Below, in pieces: positions 43,448 to 54,586 of a DNA stretch of 64,000 nucleotides; position 1 is the stretch's first letter; the number at the start of each line of letters is the position of its first letter. The translations under genes and the position numbers were made by a program. Under the pieces are notes generated by a model. That model saw only the letters and a list, made by a program, of their open reading frames with translations. It was not told the DNA's origin and did not search any database. This stretch comes from Hetaerina americana (Eukaryota; Arthropoda; Insecta; Odonata; Calopterygidae), in NCBI GenBank assembly GCA_022747635.1, contig JAKTNV010000078.1, positions 1,729,997 through 1,793,996 of the forward strand. Reading direction: 5' to 3'.

Positions 43448-44769
43448 TTAATTGGTAGTATTTTAAACAAAAATCCGCGTTTTTGCTAAGGAAATCAAGG
43501 AACATGAAATTAGTGGAACGAATTTACATAGTAAAAAAGACTAAACGTAGGAATCGATGACTGGATCATTCTAATTGAAAATAAAAAGAGACAGTTACTC
43601 TATACAATAATTTGGAGTATAGGTCTTCAAAATTCATAAAACCAGATTTTTGAGGAAGGAGGATGAGCGTCAACTGGAGGATTTTATTTTTCGACGACTG
43701 AGTTTATTTTTTACATTAATTTGAAATCTATGATATCTTATTTGCATTTGGCTTTCACAATGTCATTAACGTTAGAATGGAACACAAAACTAAATAACTA
43801 CAGTGATCCGATTATTTCTTAGGCCGTAATACCCAACCCATACCGAGAGCATTGCTTCGATCCTCATAGCCGGAGGATGTGTGTTTGCATTCCGGCCTCT
43901 ACGTCACATACGTACGGCGCTGAATGCAATATATCGTCCATCGTATGTGGAGTGAAACATTAACATTAGCGTATTTCTTAAGACCAGACCAATTCCGACG
44001 CGGATATACTTTCTCACTTCCTCCTCCCTGCTAATTTCTGCTTGGCATAATTACTTTTCCTAGAACACACTGTGGCCTCATCATCCGCGTGGCTCCCACG
44101 ATAAATAGCAATTCTTTGGATTTCAATGAGCCACGTTAACAAAGCTACTTCATCTAAAAATACAGTGGCTGTGGTCGGTGAAGGGAATACCATAAGTTGA
44201 ATGGTGAAGGCAAAAGAGAGAGAGAGGCACACACACTGAGCGAGGTATCGAAGGGGCTGGACGCGGGCGCCCGTAATGGCAAATGACGCAACCGCGAGTC
44301 GAAGACAGCAGCGGCGAAGCTTTGGAGCGATGGTGGAAGTGTGTCCTTAGGCGACGGCGGCGACGGCCAAGACAAAATACGCAACGTTTAGCGGTGCGGA
44401 GAAGTCGGTACGCGCGAGTGAAGAAATTTCTTGTCTCTTTATCCCTTAAAATTTGAGATGAGAGTGGGGAGGAGGATTCTGAATGGGACCTTAAATTAGA
44501 GATAATTAAACAGACAGGTCTCCTCCGACCTGCCTTTTTAGGCAGTGGAGTTAAGTCAAGTCTAAACGGGAATTATATTCCTATGAGTAGGTGATATTTA
44601 CTTGCAGTTTCAATTTCCCGAAATCACTTAATCAAATGGGTACTCAGCGAGCTAACCAAATCAAGGCCTCGGATTATTTCAAATACCGCAAAAGAAATAT
44701 TTTTTTGGATTGCTTCATACTCAAGAATTATTTAATGAATCTAATATACTTATAAATAGTGGGTAATAC
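43448..44769. other. Non-coding stretch with possible tRNA-like relic and a purine island
   Basis: At about 43829-43905 the sequence has a poor tRNA-like layout (GTGTTTGCATTCC resembles a B box) and may be an old SINE; evidence is weak. A GA-rich, CpG-containing island lies at about 44180-44420. No gene recognised. Confidence 0.35.
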
Positions 44770-45000
44770 TAATTATCTCCACCGTATTACGGTAGGAGAG
44801 ATTACAAAAATAAAATTAGAGAGATTAAGACTAGTACAGATATATTTAAGATGTGATTTTTCACCCGAACGATAAGGGGCCAGAGAAACGTTGTCCAACC
44901 GCGGTAGCGCGGAATAGTATTTTATGCCAAAAGCAGTCTGGTGTGTAATCATCCCTTGCCACACACCCTGGCGGTGGCTTGCAAGATACTATATATTGTG
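44770..45000 (+). mobile_element. LINE family L2a, 3'-end fragment
   Basis: The first half is the C-terminal coding end of the element: TACGGTAGGAGAGA gives YGRRD, AAAATTAGAGAGATTAAG gives KIREIK, and CGAACGATAAG corresponds to the RTIR motif. A 3' UTR follows with ACCGCGGTAGCGCGG and CCTTGCCACACACCCTGGCG-GTGGCTTGCAAG. It aligns along its length with 59296-59525 and with the reverse of 56993-57260. It is 5'-truncated. Confidence 0.82.
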
Positions 45001-47179
45001 ATTAGAGGAAATTAGGAAGGGTATAAGGAGATTTGATAGAAAATCCATACGTTCATTGCATTAATCAGCCGAGTATACCGAATAAGTGACCAACCATGTG
45101 ACAAGAACTGCTCCATAATCAAGTTTCCATTCCCTATAGGTTATACTGATGTGCTGCGAATCTACCAGGAACCCTGGTTCTCTCGATGGTGTATCTTCAG
45201 CTTAGACATGGGCGTTTCAATTTTATCATGTGGTTATATTCGAAAGGGTACGCCCAGAAAAAGTAACAGAGAAGATAATTTCTAAAAGATGAAACTAAGG
45301 GTTATAATCGGAAGAATTTGTAATTTCACGAAGGCTAATCAAAGATCTTATGCCAACTGATTTCCAGCATTAAAAATTATGTTCCAATTAACAGTTTTGA
45401 AATTAAAGGCGTTTATCACCCTCTCGGTATTTCAATGGTTCAGGGACTGTTTTCGAGTTCAGTTCAGACGGAACATACACGTATTTTGGCATTAAGACGT
45501 CGCGTCACAGCGAGATTCTTCAGGAGCGGCGTCGTGTGGCTACTGCTCGAGCTAAATACTAGTTCTACGGCACTTTCTTTGATTTGGCCTTTGGCTAAGG
45601 TGACCGTCGTTAATGGCCACGCAGCAGCAGTTACTTTGCTTATAAAGTTACATACTACTCTTTATCAACCTAAATTCGAAAGCAGCTGAACATGGACCAA
45701 ATGGTGTCAGTTGCAAACCCGCTCGTCGATTGTTGCTTATTCAAGAACTGTAATCGTACTTTCCCATTATATTTCATTAAAATATCTGTGATAGATTACA
45801 TGTCTCCGTAAAATATAGATTCGGAATGGCTGAAAATGACTATCAAAATTTATACAGGTAAGCTGACCCAAGGACATGTGGCTTGGGATAGTTGGGCACA
45901 AGCCATATTCACACAAGTGTCAGTTAATGTAAGGATTTGAATATACATTAGCTCATAAACAAAGACACTAGTACACATAAACGCACCGACATGCCTATGT
46001 GCATAATGCAATAATTGTTTAAATCATTTAATGTTTGTCTTTGAGCAAATATATTCGGGTGCTTAGGTTCGATGGTTTTTAATGATTGCGTACATCACGA
46101 GAGAAGAATATATAAGTGACTATGTCGGTGATTGTGCCTATCTCACTCGTTTTATTTCGTTGGTCGAATCCATAAATGTAATTTGGTGCCATAAGAATTC
46201 GGCTGTGCCGCAGGGAAATGCAGGTGTCCCTCACCGTTCAAAAATTCTTCCAGGCTATCTCAGCCAATCAAGGGGCTCCCAAATCCTCCAATATACTTGT
46301 CAGGCTCACTCGCAGCAATTTTCAAAAATCTGACGGATTTTCTCTGAACATTTTTCAAAACCTGAATTGAAGTGCTCTCCTATGGATGTAAACTATAAAC
46401 TTTCTACAAAAATAAACTTTCTTGAATGACAAAAAAGCCAAACTGAAATTTTCATTCACGAGAACTGGAAAATATTCACCTTCAGAAGAATATAATTGAT
46501 ACCTAGTTTTTTTATAAAATCGGCTTATTTGTTGTAACAATACAAAATACTTTTCATGAATCGCCTTAATCCGACCTCAAATTGGTGGATAACTTCTGTT
46601 AAAAGGGAACTATGAGAGCCTTAATCCAAGGGTGGGAACCAATTTTGTACGGGCAGCCGTTTTTGAGACGAGAAAATAAAGGTACACAAATAGGACCCCT
46701 GGGTCAAGTATGGAAGTTATTTCTTTTTAATTGCTCCTTCACTTGCGAAGACAGGACAATTAAAGGAAAACGAGAGTTATACGGAAATCGCACTCACTCT
46801 TTGAAGTACATGATCTATAAGACGTGATGATCTTCTAAGAGAGACTTAAATTAAAAAAAGGAAGCACCTGAGCGGAAGGAGCGGTTCTAGGAGAAATCCT
46901 ACATTCATTGAGGGAGCTTGGTAAAGAACTGGCCCATGCGACCATCCGGGCACGGCGTTACAAAGACCCCTCTTAGTTCAAAGGAGGGCAAGGTTTGGAA
47001 GGAGGGGAGAGCTTAAGAGCGTCAGTCCGAGAATGTGGGCTCGGGTTCACTGAGGGATCAAGTAAATGTGCGTATGATGAACATGTGACCAATGACAAAC
47101 TTGCAATTATGATAAAAATTAATTAACTAGCTCTCGGTCGCATCTCCTAATAACTAATATTACTAATAATTCTAGCTAA
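45001..47179. other. Non-coding stretch
   Basis: AT-rich with a GA-rich patch at about 46850-47060. No gene recognised. The 84-codon (45435-45689) and 83-codon (46082-46333) frames lack any domain. Confidence 0.4.
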
Positions 47180-47350
47180 CCGGTGGTGGCGGGGTAATGT
47201 CCTCGCCTGCCAACTCAAAGGTGGCGGGTTCGAGTCCCCCGAGGTGGTTTCTCCCCCACCTAGGGCTTGGGTGTATGTAATTGTAATCTTGTTATATCAT
47301 TGTTTAAAGTCCAACGTAAAGGCCGAAGTGCTGTTTACGGACTAATGCAA
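47180..47350 (+). repeat. tRNA-derived SINE-like element, second family (S2)
   Basis: A tRNA-like head contains GGTGGCGGGGTAATGTCCTC (A-box position) and an excellent B box, GGCGGGTTCGAGTCCCCCGA. It lacks a convincing anticodon arm and acceptor stem. It is followed by an unrelated body (TAAAGTCCAACGTAAAGGCC, GAAGTGCTGTTTACGGACTA) and an A-rich end (ATGCAAAATAAATGAAT). This is the layout of a tRNA-derived SINE distinct from S1. No second copy is in the window, so the family status is inferred. Confidence 0.6.
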
Positions 47351-49020
47351 AATAAATGAATAACCGACAAAACTTGACAGTTTATCTCTTTTCCAAACAC
47401 AACGTGATGTGCAACAATCGCCAAAACGATTACGTTGTGTGCACTACCAATAATAAAAAATATCCACCTAATTATAACTTATTGGGATTTTATCCTGTTG
47501 AATACTATAATATACTGGCTATAATATGTCCATCTGATTCGTAATCAATGATTCTATAAGTTTGGACGATTTTGCTTGGTTTTGTGGTATTTTTTTCTAC
47601 ACTCCATATTGCAAATAACTATCTTAATCTTAAACCTCCCTTATACCACAATTGGTTTAAGAAGTGACTGAAAATGGTGTATTGAAGGACTTAAAATACA
47701 TGGTACTATTGTAATTCCTGGTTAAACTGGGAGGAGAGGCCGCAATTTTAAGTTAAGGGAAATTCAAATACACCAATCCATGTACAGCATCCTTTTACCC
47801 TCACGAACTTCACGACAACAACAGAAGGAAATATCGCATATTATATTTGAACTGTTCAAATATAATCGTACGTAATGCCAATGATCATCAATTACTATAA
47901 TTATTAATGGCTGGTGACCAAACAATAATTGTCATACGTGTCCTCATGGCGACTTACAGAGCACGATGTAAAGGTAGGTATTGACAATGGCTTAGGTTTA
48001 TTGCGAGAAGTTAGCCTATACTTACAAACTCTTTCTCTTATAGGCCACTGATAAAGGTATTATGAGGTAAATAATATCGTAATCTAAACTATTTGTAAGT
48101 AAAAGTTTTAGGCAACTATAATAGCATTATACATATTTTATATAATATATAATAAACTTATATACTATTTGAGGTAATGCATTATTTTTCGGACTCTAAT
48201 GATAAGATAACTGTAAACGTTTGAATTTGTTTGCGCACATACAACATATCAATAGCATTACACAATTGTGTGTTTATATATACACCCGCACTTGTCTTGT
48301 CACACATGTAAAACTAAATGTCAAACCATATTAAAAATAGGGAAGTCATATTATAAAACACGTGTCAGAAATTGATACTTGGAAAACGTATGGCAGGGAA
48401 AAAAAATATTATACTGCGTGCGGCGTCTTGTTATGCAAGCGGTAAAAAAGGATTTACAAGCAAGGTATTTACATTATTTCGCATATCATCTGATAACCAA
48501 ATTTAAAGAAAATGATAGGAGTTTCAAAGTCTATTGTTTACAATATAATGACAACACCTCACCGGATAGGTGATGGCGTCATTCGCAGATATGCATACTA
48601 ACTGTACAATTAAAAAATATAATCGTAACTATATGGTAAAAGGAATGTTTTCAAAATTAAAAAAACGCTTTTAAAAATGCCTCAGTTTTCGGCACAAAAG
48701 TTAGCAACGAATATCACGCATTGCAAGTTGTAAAGAAAATTCTACGAGTACGACCGAAGAGAAAAATAAAATAAAATAAATACGTCATTTCATAGAGGTT
48801 ATCTATGGTGACAACTTATATCCTGAGAGGAGTTTTATGTGTCAAAAAAGGTCGCAAATGTAGATATGTTTATTTTTAGGTCTGGATATGTTTTGTTCCT
48901 GATCAACGATTCAATGTGAGATTCAGGTCATCACTGACAGCAATATATCCCGTCATATTTAGTATTTAGAATGTAAAGCACCTTACCTTCTACTTAATCA
49001 AATTTCATCCCCATGAGTTG
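47351..49020. other. AT-rich non-coding stretch
   Basis: No gene or repeat recognised. On the minus strand AAG/GTAAGG near 48988 would be a good splice donor for a transcript starting in the CpG-rich island to its right, but no coding exon accompanies it. Confidence 0.4.
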
Positions 49021-50350
49021 TCCTCTTAGCGTGACGTCACGGCTGTCGCCGACATCGCACTACCAAAACACGCCCCTCTCTGTGCGGGGGTGGTGGCAGG
49101 TATTGCGAGGGTTCCCACTTGGCTGAGTTGTCCCGTCCTCAGGCCGCGAGCCCCTGCAACAGCAGCATGGAATCCCCGAGGTCCTCCAGTATCGCCGGTT
49201 TTTTTAGCACCAGGCATTTATTTACCCAGGGACAGAAGTGTGACGAGAGGAGTCGGCTCGGGGTAGAGGGTACCACACCCACGCGAAAGCACAATAACAC
49301 CGGCCGACGTACAGCGCCGGTTCGAAAACAAAACACAATCGGAAGTCGACGAAGGAGCCCGAGGTCAAACGAGAACTGCGCCAGGAGCAGCAGAGGCGGG
49401 GATTTTTCGCGACGTCGCCTCGAGGAGGGAAGTTTTGCTTTTATTCGCTACAATTTATTTTCTATCTATTTATTTTGCTCGGACCAGTTCACCACAGTCC
49501 ACTCAACGGTGCGGTCAACATCATCACTTCACCATGTGGGTGAGCGCCGGTGACAAACACGACAGTCCTATTGCGCCGATGACAACACACACCCTCTCGT
49601 GTCCACAAGTCCGTCCGTCCGCTCCCGCGTGACGCAAGGAGGGGGGGGGGATGACGACGCTCTGTGCGTGAGCATAAAGATCGTGACAAAAGAGGGGGGA
49701 GGGGGTGGACAGCTTTGAAAACGCACCGCCGAGGGCAAGAGACCTGTACCCCAACCGGCGCAGCGGTTACAGCCGAACTGCTGTTGAGTGACGTCCTGCC
49801 GAAGAGCGCTCGCTGCTCGCCACGGCGATTCCAATTCCCCCTACCTCCCTCTCTCTCTCTCTCCCTTCCCACTCCCCCTCCCGCCCCTGCACATCACGAC
49901 ACCCCTTCCACTCCCCCTCCACCGCCACCCATCCGGGGCCCTCCGCACAGTGTCGACCGTGTGTCCTCCTCCTCCCCCCTACCAGAGCCAATTCCCTCCC
50001 CCTCTTTCCCACTACTACAACCCTCTTCGCCATACGCCCGCCCCTACCTCTCCTCCTCCCGCATCCGCCTACCCTCCTTCCCCCCACTACCCTCCTTCCT
50101 CGCTCCCTCATGCACTCTCCCCATCGCCCTCGCCTTCTCCTCCCCTCAAATGCTGCTACCTGTCCCTGTAATACACGAGCGCTGGGACAGGACGGAGGGC
50201 CTAGTCGCCCGTGGCCCTCGTGGCCCACCTTTCAGTATTTCGCAAATGGGTAGGAGTCACCGTTGGCCGATGCACTCCGAATCTTCCTCTACCCCGGAAT
50301 TCCACCTTGTTTGGGAGACCCGTGTCCAAACGTTTGGCGGTAACCCGCTG
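49021..50350. promoter_or_regulatory. CpG-rich island, candidate host promoter region
   Basis: This is the most G+C- and CpG-dense block of the window. It begins with a CRE palindrome and runs through CpG-dense sequence to about 49430, then an AT-rich notch (49430-49480), another GC-rich part to 49820, and a pyrimidine tract (49830-50160). CRE-like half sites occur at about 49629 (TGACGCAA) and 49787 (TGACGTCC). On the plus strand, ACCATGTGG followed by GTGAGC (49531-49542) could be a tiny first coding exon with a donor. On the minus strand a donor lies near 48988. The open frames (144 codons at 49119-49553, 229 codons at 49664-50353, 153 codons on the other strand) are low-complexity and have no domain. 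Gene identity and orientation are undetermined. Confidence 0.4.
49031..49040. promoter_or_regulatory. CRE/ATF palindrome
   Basis: GTGACGTCAC is the full 10-bp cAMP-response-element palindrome bound by CREB/ATF-type bZIP factors. Its position at the edge of the CpG-rich island makes it more credible than an isolated match. Confidence 0.45.
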
Positions 50351-51390
50351 TGAGGTATCCATTGAAACCTGTCAAAGAAGGAAAACATGTCAAATGGAAC
50401 GGAAGCAATAGCATCGAGAAAAGTAGCAGCGAGTGATTGTAGGAATGGGATTCAAAGTGCACATTCAATTCAGATCATTTTCTCTCGCAGCCGGCGAGAA
50501 TACCAGCGCATATTCATAACCTCCGTGCCTGGGGGTGGATATGCGCCCGCGGTCTAAGGGCTAGCGCCAAAATGAGTAAACTACAGGCTGTTCGGTCAAG
50601 TTTACCGGATATGATCTCCAGATGACCCTTCAGTTTTCAGAGTGAACACAAATATACAACCATCGCGAAAAGGCTTAATGAACGAGGACAGTTCAAAGAA
50701 ATACAAATGGAAACCACGGGACAACTAAATGGAATGTGAACACATCTTCGCATAGATATATATGTAAAAAAAAGCAACCTGCCAGGTGGTGTAAGGGAGT
50801 GGTTGCATTTAACGATGGAAAGGGAAAGAATGGGAAAGATTTTAATATAAGAAATTGGGGCATTGCACTTGCCAACTTTCAATTTTTATTACTGATGCTA
50901 GTCTATCTCAAGGTAGGTTTCGAATGATCACGTAGACTAACCGCAGCTAAGTTTCTTCACCGAACACGACACAACATGACCCTAACTAAGCCCTCATTCA
51001 ATTGAGCACACTTTCTGCCTCCCTTCTCTTTTCCTCCCCCAACCACGCCTGCCACTCTACCCTCCATTACGTTATTTATCATTCCATTGCCATTGAAAAT
51101 TCCCTCCATCCTGCTATTTTTCACACCTATATCTTACTATGCGCTATGGTAATATATTAAAAGTTTTTGATTATTTCCCTGCAAGTTTAAATCTAAATTA
51201 TTGCATATAAATTAGCACCGGAGCTCTTGTATTTAAATTTTTGTGTTATACTATTAACATCCTTTGGATACTCACTGGAGTGGTATAGGAAAGATGCATC
51301 GCAGTTATTCAAGAGCGTGGTCCGGAATCGTACACACCAAAGCGAAATAGCATCCAAGTAATCTTGTCCCAAGCCGGCGTAGTGGTTGCA
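50351..51390. other. Non-coding stretch
   Basis: A short CT-rich run lies at about 51000-51080. No gene or repeat recognised until the duplicated segment at 51391. Confidence 0.4.
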
Positions 51391-51450
51391 AATGAGAACT
51401 ATGCCTGTATGTAATCTTACGGCTACTAGCAGCAGAGTAAAAACGCTATT
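51391..51450 (+). repeat. Dispersed repeat R2, left part, interrupted by the L1a LINE
   Basis: GAGAACTATGCCTGTATGTA and CAGCAGAGTAAAAACGCTATT match 54436-54492 closely. The sequence continues at 53844 on the far side of the LINE, showing that the LINE split a pre-existing repeat. Confidence 0.85.
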
Positions 51451-53843
51451 CATCTACATCTACATCTACATAATACCCCGCAAGCCGCCGCAAGGGCGTG
51501 TGGCGGGGGGTGTTAGGTCACCAACCGTAAAAAAGAAAAATACCACATGCAAAAAAAAAACAACACGGAAAATTACACCCACAGCAGCGCACACACTCAT
51601 GCAAAAATCCCTTCATCCAATACTCATGCAAACACATAAACCGCAAAACAACTAAAAAACTGCACCCCATGATGCAGCACGAAAGACATCCTACAACACG
51701 GAAGCCAGGACACAACAAGCAAGAAATTGAAACACCACATGAAAATGCACCACGAAACACTATACCCCCAAAGAGTCTCTAAAAGGCAGGGAATGGGACC
51801 CAACGTTGCAGGTAGCAGGAATTTGCCCCCGCGGAGAGGGACGAGGGATTGAAAGGGAAACTTAAAAACAGATGAACAGAACATGAATGAAGTCATTCGG
51901 AAAGAATGGGTTATTATAGCAAAACACATAAGGTTAGTGGAAGAGCATGCATTTAAATACAACTAATTATTTTTTAGACGCTGAGGGTGGCAAGTGGAAT
52001 TTTTGCTATCTGTAACCCTGCAGTTGCTATCCCGTATTGTCCGTGGGAAGAAGGAGTCCTTGAGTCGGCTAGTTCTGGCATCTATTTCCCGAATTTTATA
52101 TGCATGATCCAAGCGACTAATGTATGTAGGAGTACGAATAATTTGCGAGACCTCGGTGCTGAAACATGCGGATCTAAATTTATTTAATAATTTCAATCTT
52201 GCATTGAATCGTCTCTCAGCCAATGATTCCCACCCCAAATCCATGAGCATTTCGGTGACGCTTTGCGTTTTATCGTAGGAATTTTTTACAAAACGGGCTA
52301 CCCGGCGTTGAACCTTCTCAATTTCCCGAATGAGACCTTTTTCACTCGGATCCCACACGCTGCATGCGTATTCTAAATGAGGCCTTACAAGAGCGTGGTA
52401 ACAACGTTCCTTGACCTTCGAGTCACTTTTGCCGACAATGCGTCTAATGAATCCCAATTTTTTATATGCTTGACCGCAGACTTTACGTATGTGAGTCCCC
52501 CAAGTTAAGTCTTTTGTGAATGTGACACCTAGGTATTTTACCGTATCAACTACTGCTAGGTCACCTCCAGCTAATTTGTAAGCAAATCCCGTTGATCTTT
52601 TAAAGAAATTTACCACTGAACATTTATTATAATTTAGAGTCAATCCCCAGTTAGAACACCATTTAGTAATGCAATCTAAATCCTGCTCTAGAATAAAACG
52701 ATCCTCATCCCCAGATATCTCCCGATAGATCACCGTGTCATCCGCGAACATCCTAATTTTACTTTTCACTTCGCGGTTCAAATCGTTAACAAAAATCAAG
52801 AAAAGCAACGGCCCGATCACACTTCCCTGAGGTACCCCCGACGTGACTCGAACGCTGTCGGAACTAGCGCCATCAAGGACTACCCTCTGTTCCCGCTCTG
52901 AAAGAAAATCTTTAACCCAACTTATGGCGCCCTTGTTTATACCCGCGACCTTTAATTTATGAATGAGTTTACCATGTGGGACCTTATCAAATGCCTTTTG
53001 AAAATCTAAGAAGATGGCATCCACTTGCCTACCTCTCTCACCCGATAAAAGTAAATCATGTGTAAATAATCCTAATTGGGTCTCGCAGGAGCGGGTTTTC
53101 CTGAATCCGTGTTGATTGTCACTTAAAAAGTTAATATTGTCAAGGTGTCTCATTATTGAACTGACAATTATGTGCTCTAAGATTTTGCAACAGATAGAAG
53201 TGAGAGATATAGGTCTGTAATTACTGGGATCCTCCCTGTCACCACCTTTAAAAATAGGCGTTATTTGCGCGGTTTTCCAAATCTTAGGTACTTTGCACTC
53301 TGTGAGGGATTTGTTAAATATAAATTCAAGGTACGGGGCAATGTTTGGAGCTAAATGTTTTATCACCCTAGCTGGTATATTTTCGGGACCCGGGGATTTG
53401 TTGGGTTTAATCTCGCTAAGCAATTTTAGAATTCCTTGTTGGTCCACTGTTATTTTTTCCATGGGTGGAGTATGTATTGTTTCTTGGAGATATGCGGTGG
53501 CAACATCATTCGAGAAAACGCTTTGGAAGAATGAATTTAGGATGTTAGCTTTACCCTCACTGTCTGTATGAATTATATTGCTACAATCCCTTAAGCAAGC
53601 CACGGTTTGTTTACTCCCATTTACTTCCCTAACATATGACCAGAAAGCTTTGGGGTCAGTGTCCAAGTGCTCGCAAAGTACTTTGCGTTTAAAGTCCAGT
53701 AAAGCACTACGTAATTTTGTTTTGGTTTCAATTTTAGAGGATCTATATGTGTCCCATAATTGTTTATTCTCAGGGGATGATGTGTTCACGCCTGCCCTCT
53801 TTACCCTAGAGTGTAGCATTCTCTGCTTTCGAAGGGCTTTTCT
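51451..53843 (-). mobile_element. Young 5'-truncated non-LTR retrotransposon (family L1a, CR1/Jockey-like)
   Basis: A 2,393-bp insertion on the minus strand. A 9-bp direct repeat AACGCTATT flanks it (51442-51450 and 53844-53852), giving exact ends. It contains the C-terminal half of ORF2 (reverse transcriptase and C-terminal region) in one uninterrupted frame, a 512-bp 3' UTR and a terminal microsatellite of ATGTAG units. The endonuclease part of ORF2 and any ORF1 are lost by 5' truncation, the usual outcome of target-primed reverse transcription. The intact frame and clean duplication indicate a recent insertion. Related 3' ends are at 15479-15753 and, diverged, at 43374-43447. Confidence 0.95.
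51963..53843 (-). CDS. Reverse transcriptase (partial ORF2 of L1a LINE)
   Basis: The frame is open from the truncation point at 53843 to the stop at 51963; the first Met is at 53819, giving 618 residues from there, though it is not the native start. From that Met, NKSPGP is at 140-145, YRPISL at 201-206, the RT A motif LDFQKAFD at 271-278, GVPQGS at 328-333 and the catalytic FADD at 358-361. A C-terminal region follows with HLEYACSVWDP and the terminal SFFPRTIRDSN block characteristic of CR1/Jockey-like elements. All core RT motifs look intact. The endonuclease domain is missing, so it cannot be autonomous. The product would copy LINE RNA at a nicked target. Confidence 0.95.
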   Translation of the reverse strand, partial: RKALRKQRMLHSRVKRAGVNTSSPENKQLWDTYRSSKIETKTKLRSALLDFKRKVLCEHLDTDPKAFWSYVREVNGSKQTVACLRDCSNIIHTDSEGKANILNSFFQSVFSNDVATAYLQETIHTPPMEKITVDQQGILKLLSEIKPNKSPGPENIPARVIKHLAPNIAPYLEFIFNKSLTECKVPKIWKTAQITPIFKGGDREDPSNYRPISLTSICCKILEHIIVSSIMRHLDNINFLSDNQHGFRKTRSCETQLGLFTHDLLLSGERGRQVDAIFLDFQKAFDKVPHGKLIHKLKVAGINKGAISWVKDFLSEREQRVVLDGASSDSVRVTSGVPQGSVIGPLLFLIFVNDLNREVKSKIRMFADDTVIYREISGDEDRFILEQDLDCITKWCSNWGLTLNYNKCSVVNFFKRSTGFAYKLAGGDLAVVDTVKYLGVTFTKDLTWGTHIRKVCGQAYKKLGFIRRIVGKSDSKVKERCYHALVRPHLEYACSVWDPSEKGLIREIEKVQRRVARFVKNSYDKTQSVTEMLMDLGWESLAERRFNARLKLLNKFRSACFSTEVSQIIRTPTYISRLDHAYKIREIDARTSRLKDSFFPRTIRDSNCRVTDSKNSTCHPQRLKNN

Positions 53844-53905
53844 AACGCTATTAGGCCAAACCTATACTTCATCTCGGATAAAAACCCTTGGACACTTCCT
53901 ATTTG
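53844..53905 (+). repeat. Dispersed repeat R2, right part
   Basis: AACGCTATT is the LINE target duplication. AGGCCAAACCTATACTTCAT and the following bases to about 53905 then match 54495-54540 (AGGTCAAACCTATACTTTAT). This is the continuation of the repeat interrupted by the LINE. Confidence 0.85.
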
Positions 53906-54435
53906 CACTAAAATGCGGGGTCGTAAAATAATAAAAAACTGAAAAATCGCGATTTTCCAATGCGGACTTATGGCTACCCTGCCAAAAGTGGTTCCCACAA
54001 CCAAGTCAGGAAGCCGTAATAACACCCACCCTCCTTTCCTTCCGGTGAGGAGGTAACGAGCAGACCACTAAGGGAATGGTTGGCTCACTTATGTTTGGAA
54101 GCAAGATTTTGAAAAATGACTTTGTGATGACTCAATTATTTTATTGTTTAATATTTTTCCATTTTCCACTTCCTTCTCTCCAGCTTCATCTTGTCTGTCC
54201 CCGATTACCTCCACCATGGCAAAGGGTTTTTAATACAAAGAATTGATATTTCGAGCAAAAGGAATATGCAAAAATGGTAAAACGGGAAATTCCTGAACAG
54301 GATACAATAAATAACATCTAGTTTCATCATACTGCCCATATAATCTGATGAACATTAAAAATCATTTTGGCCTTTCATAAAAAAACAGAGTTAATTTTAA
54401 ATCCATGCCAAACTTAAATACCGCAGATGTGTTGA
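53906..54435. other. Non-coding stretch
   Basis: No gene or repeat recognised. Confidence 0.4.
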
Positions 54436-54540
54436 TGAACTATGCCTATACGTAATCTTATGGTTACCAGCAGCAGAGTAAAAACACCATTAGGTCAAAC
54501 CTATACTTTATCTCAGAAAAAAACCCTAGAACACTCTTCC
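54436..54540 (+). repeat. Dispersed repeat R2, uninterrupted copy (empty site)
   Basis: It reads GAACTATGCCTATACGTAAT, CAGCAGAGTAAAAACACCATT and then AGGTCAAACCTATACTTTAT without a break. It thus shows the state of the 51391-53905 locus before the LINE inserted. Confidence 0.88.
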
Positions 54541-54586
54541 TAAGATCTGTTCGGGATTTCATCCAGGAAATCCAAGCAGATATGTA

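Noticed and set aside
43829..43905. tRNA-like segment with a weak B box
   Set aside because: Only one of the two promoter boxes is convincing and no second copy is seen, so I do not list it as a separate SINE.
47187..47265. Possible functional tRNA gene
   Set aside because: The B box is good, but the acceptor and anticodon arms do not pair properly and a SINE-like body follows.
49119..49553. 144-codon open frame in the CpG-rich island
   Set aside because: Charged low-complexity sequence with no recognisable domain. It ends in an AT-rich notch and is better explained by high G+C content with few stops.
49664..50353. 229-codon plus-strand open frame, rich in Pro and Ser
   Set aside because: It is the translation of a pyrimidine tract; a 153-codon frame is open on the opposite strand over the same bases. 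There is no domain and the composition is extreme.
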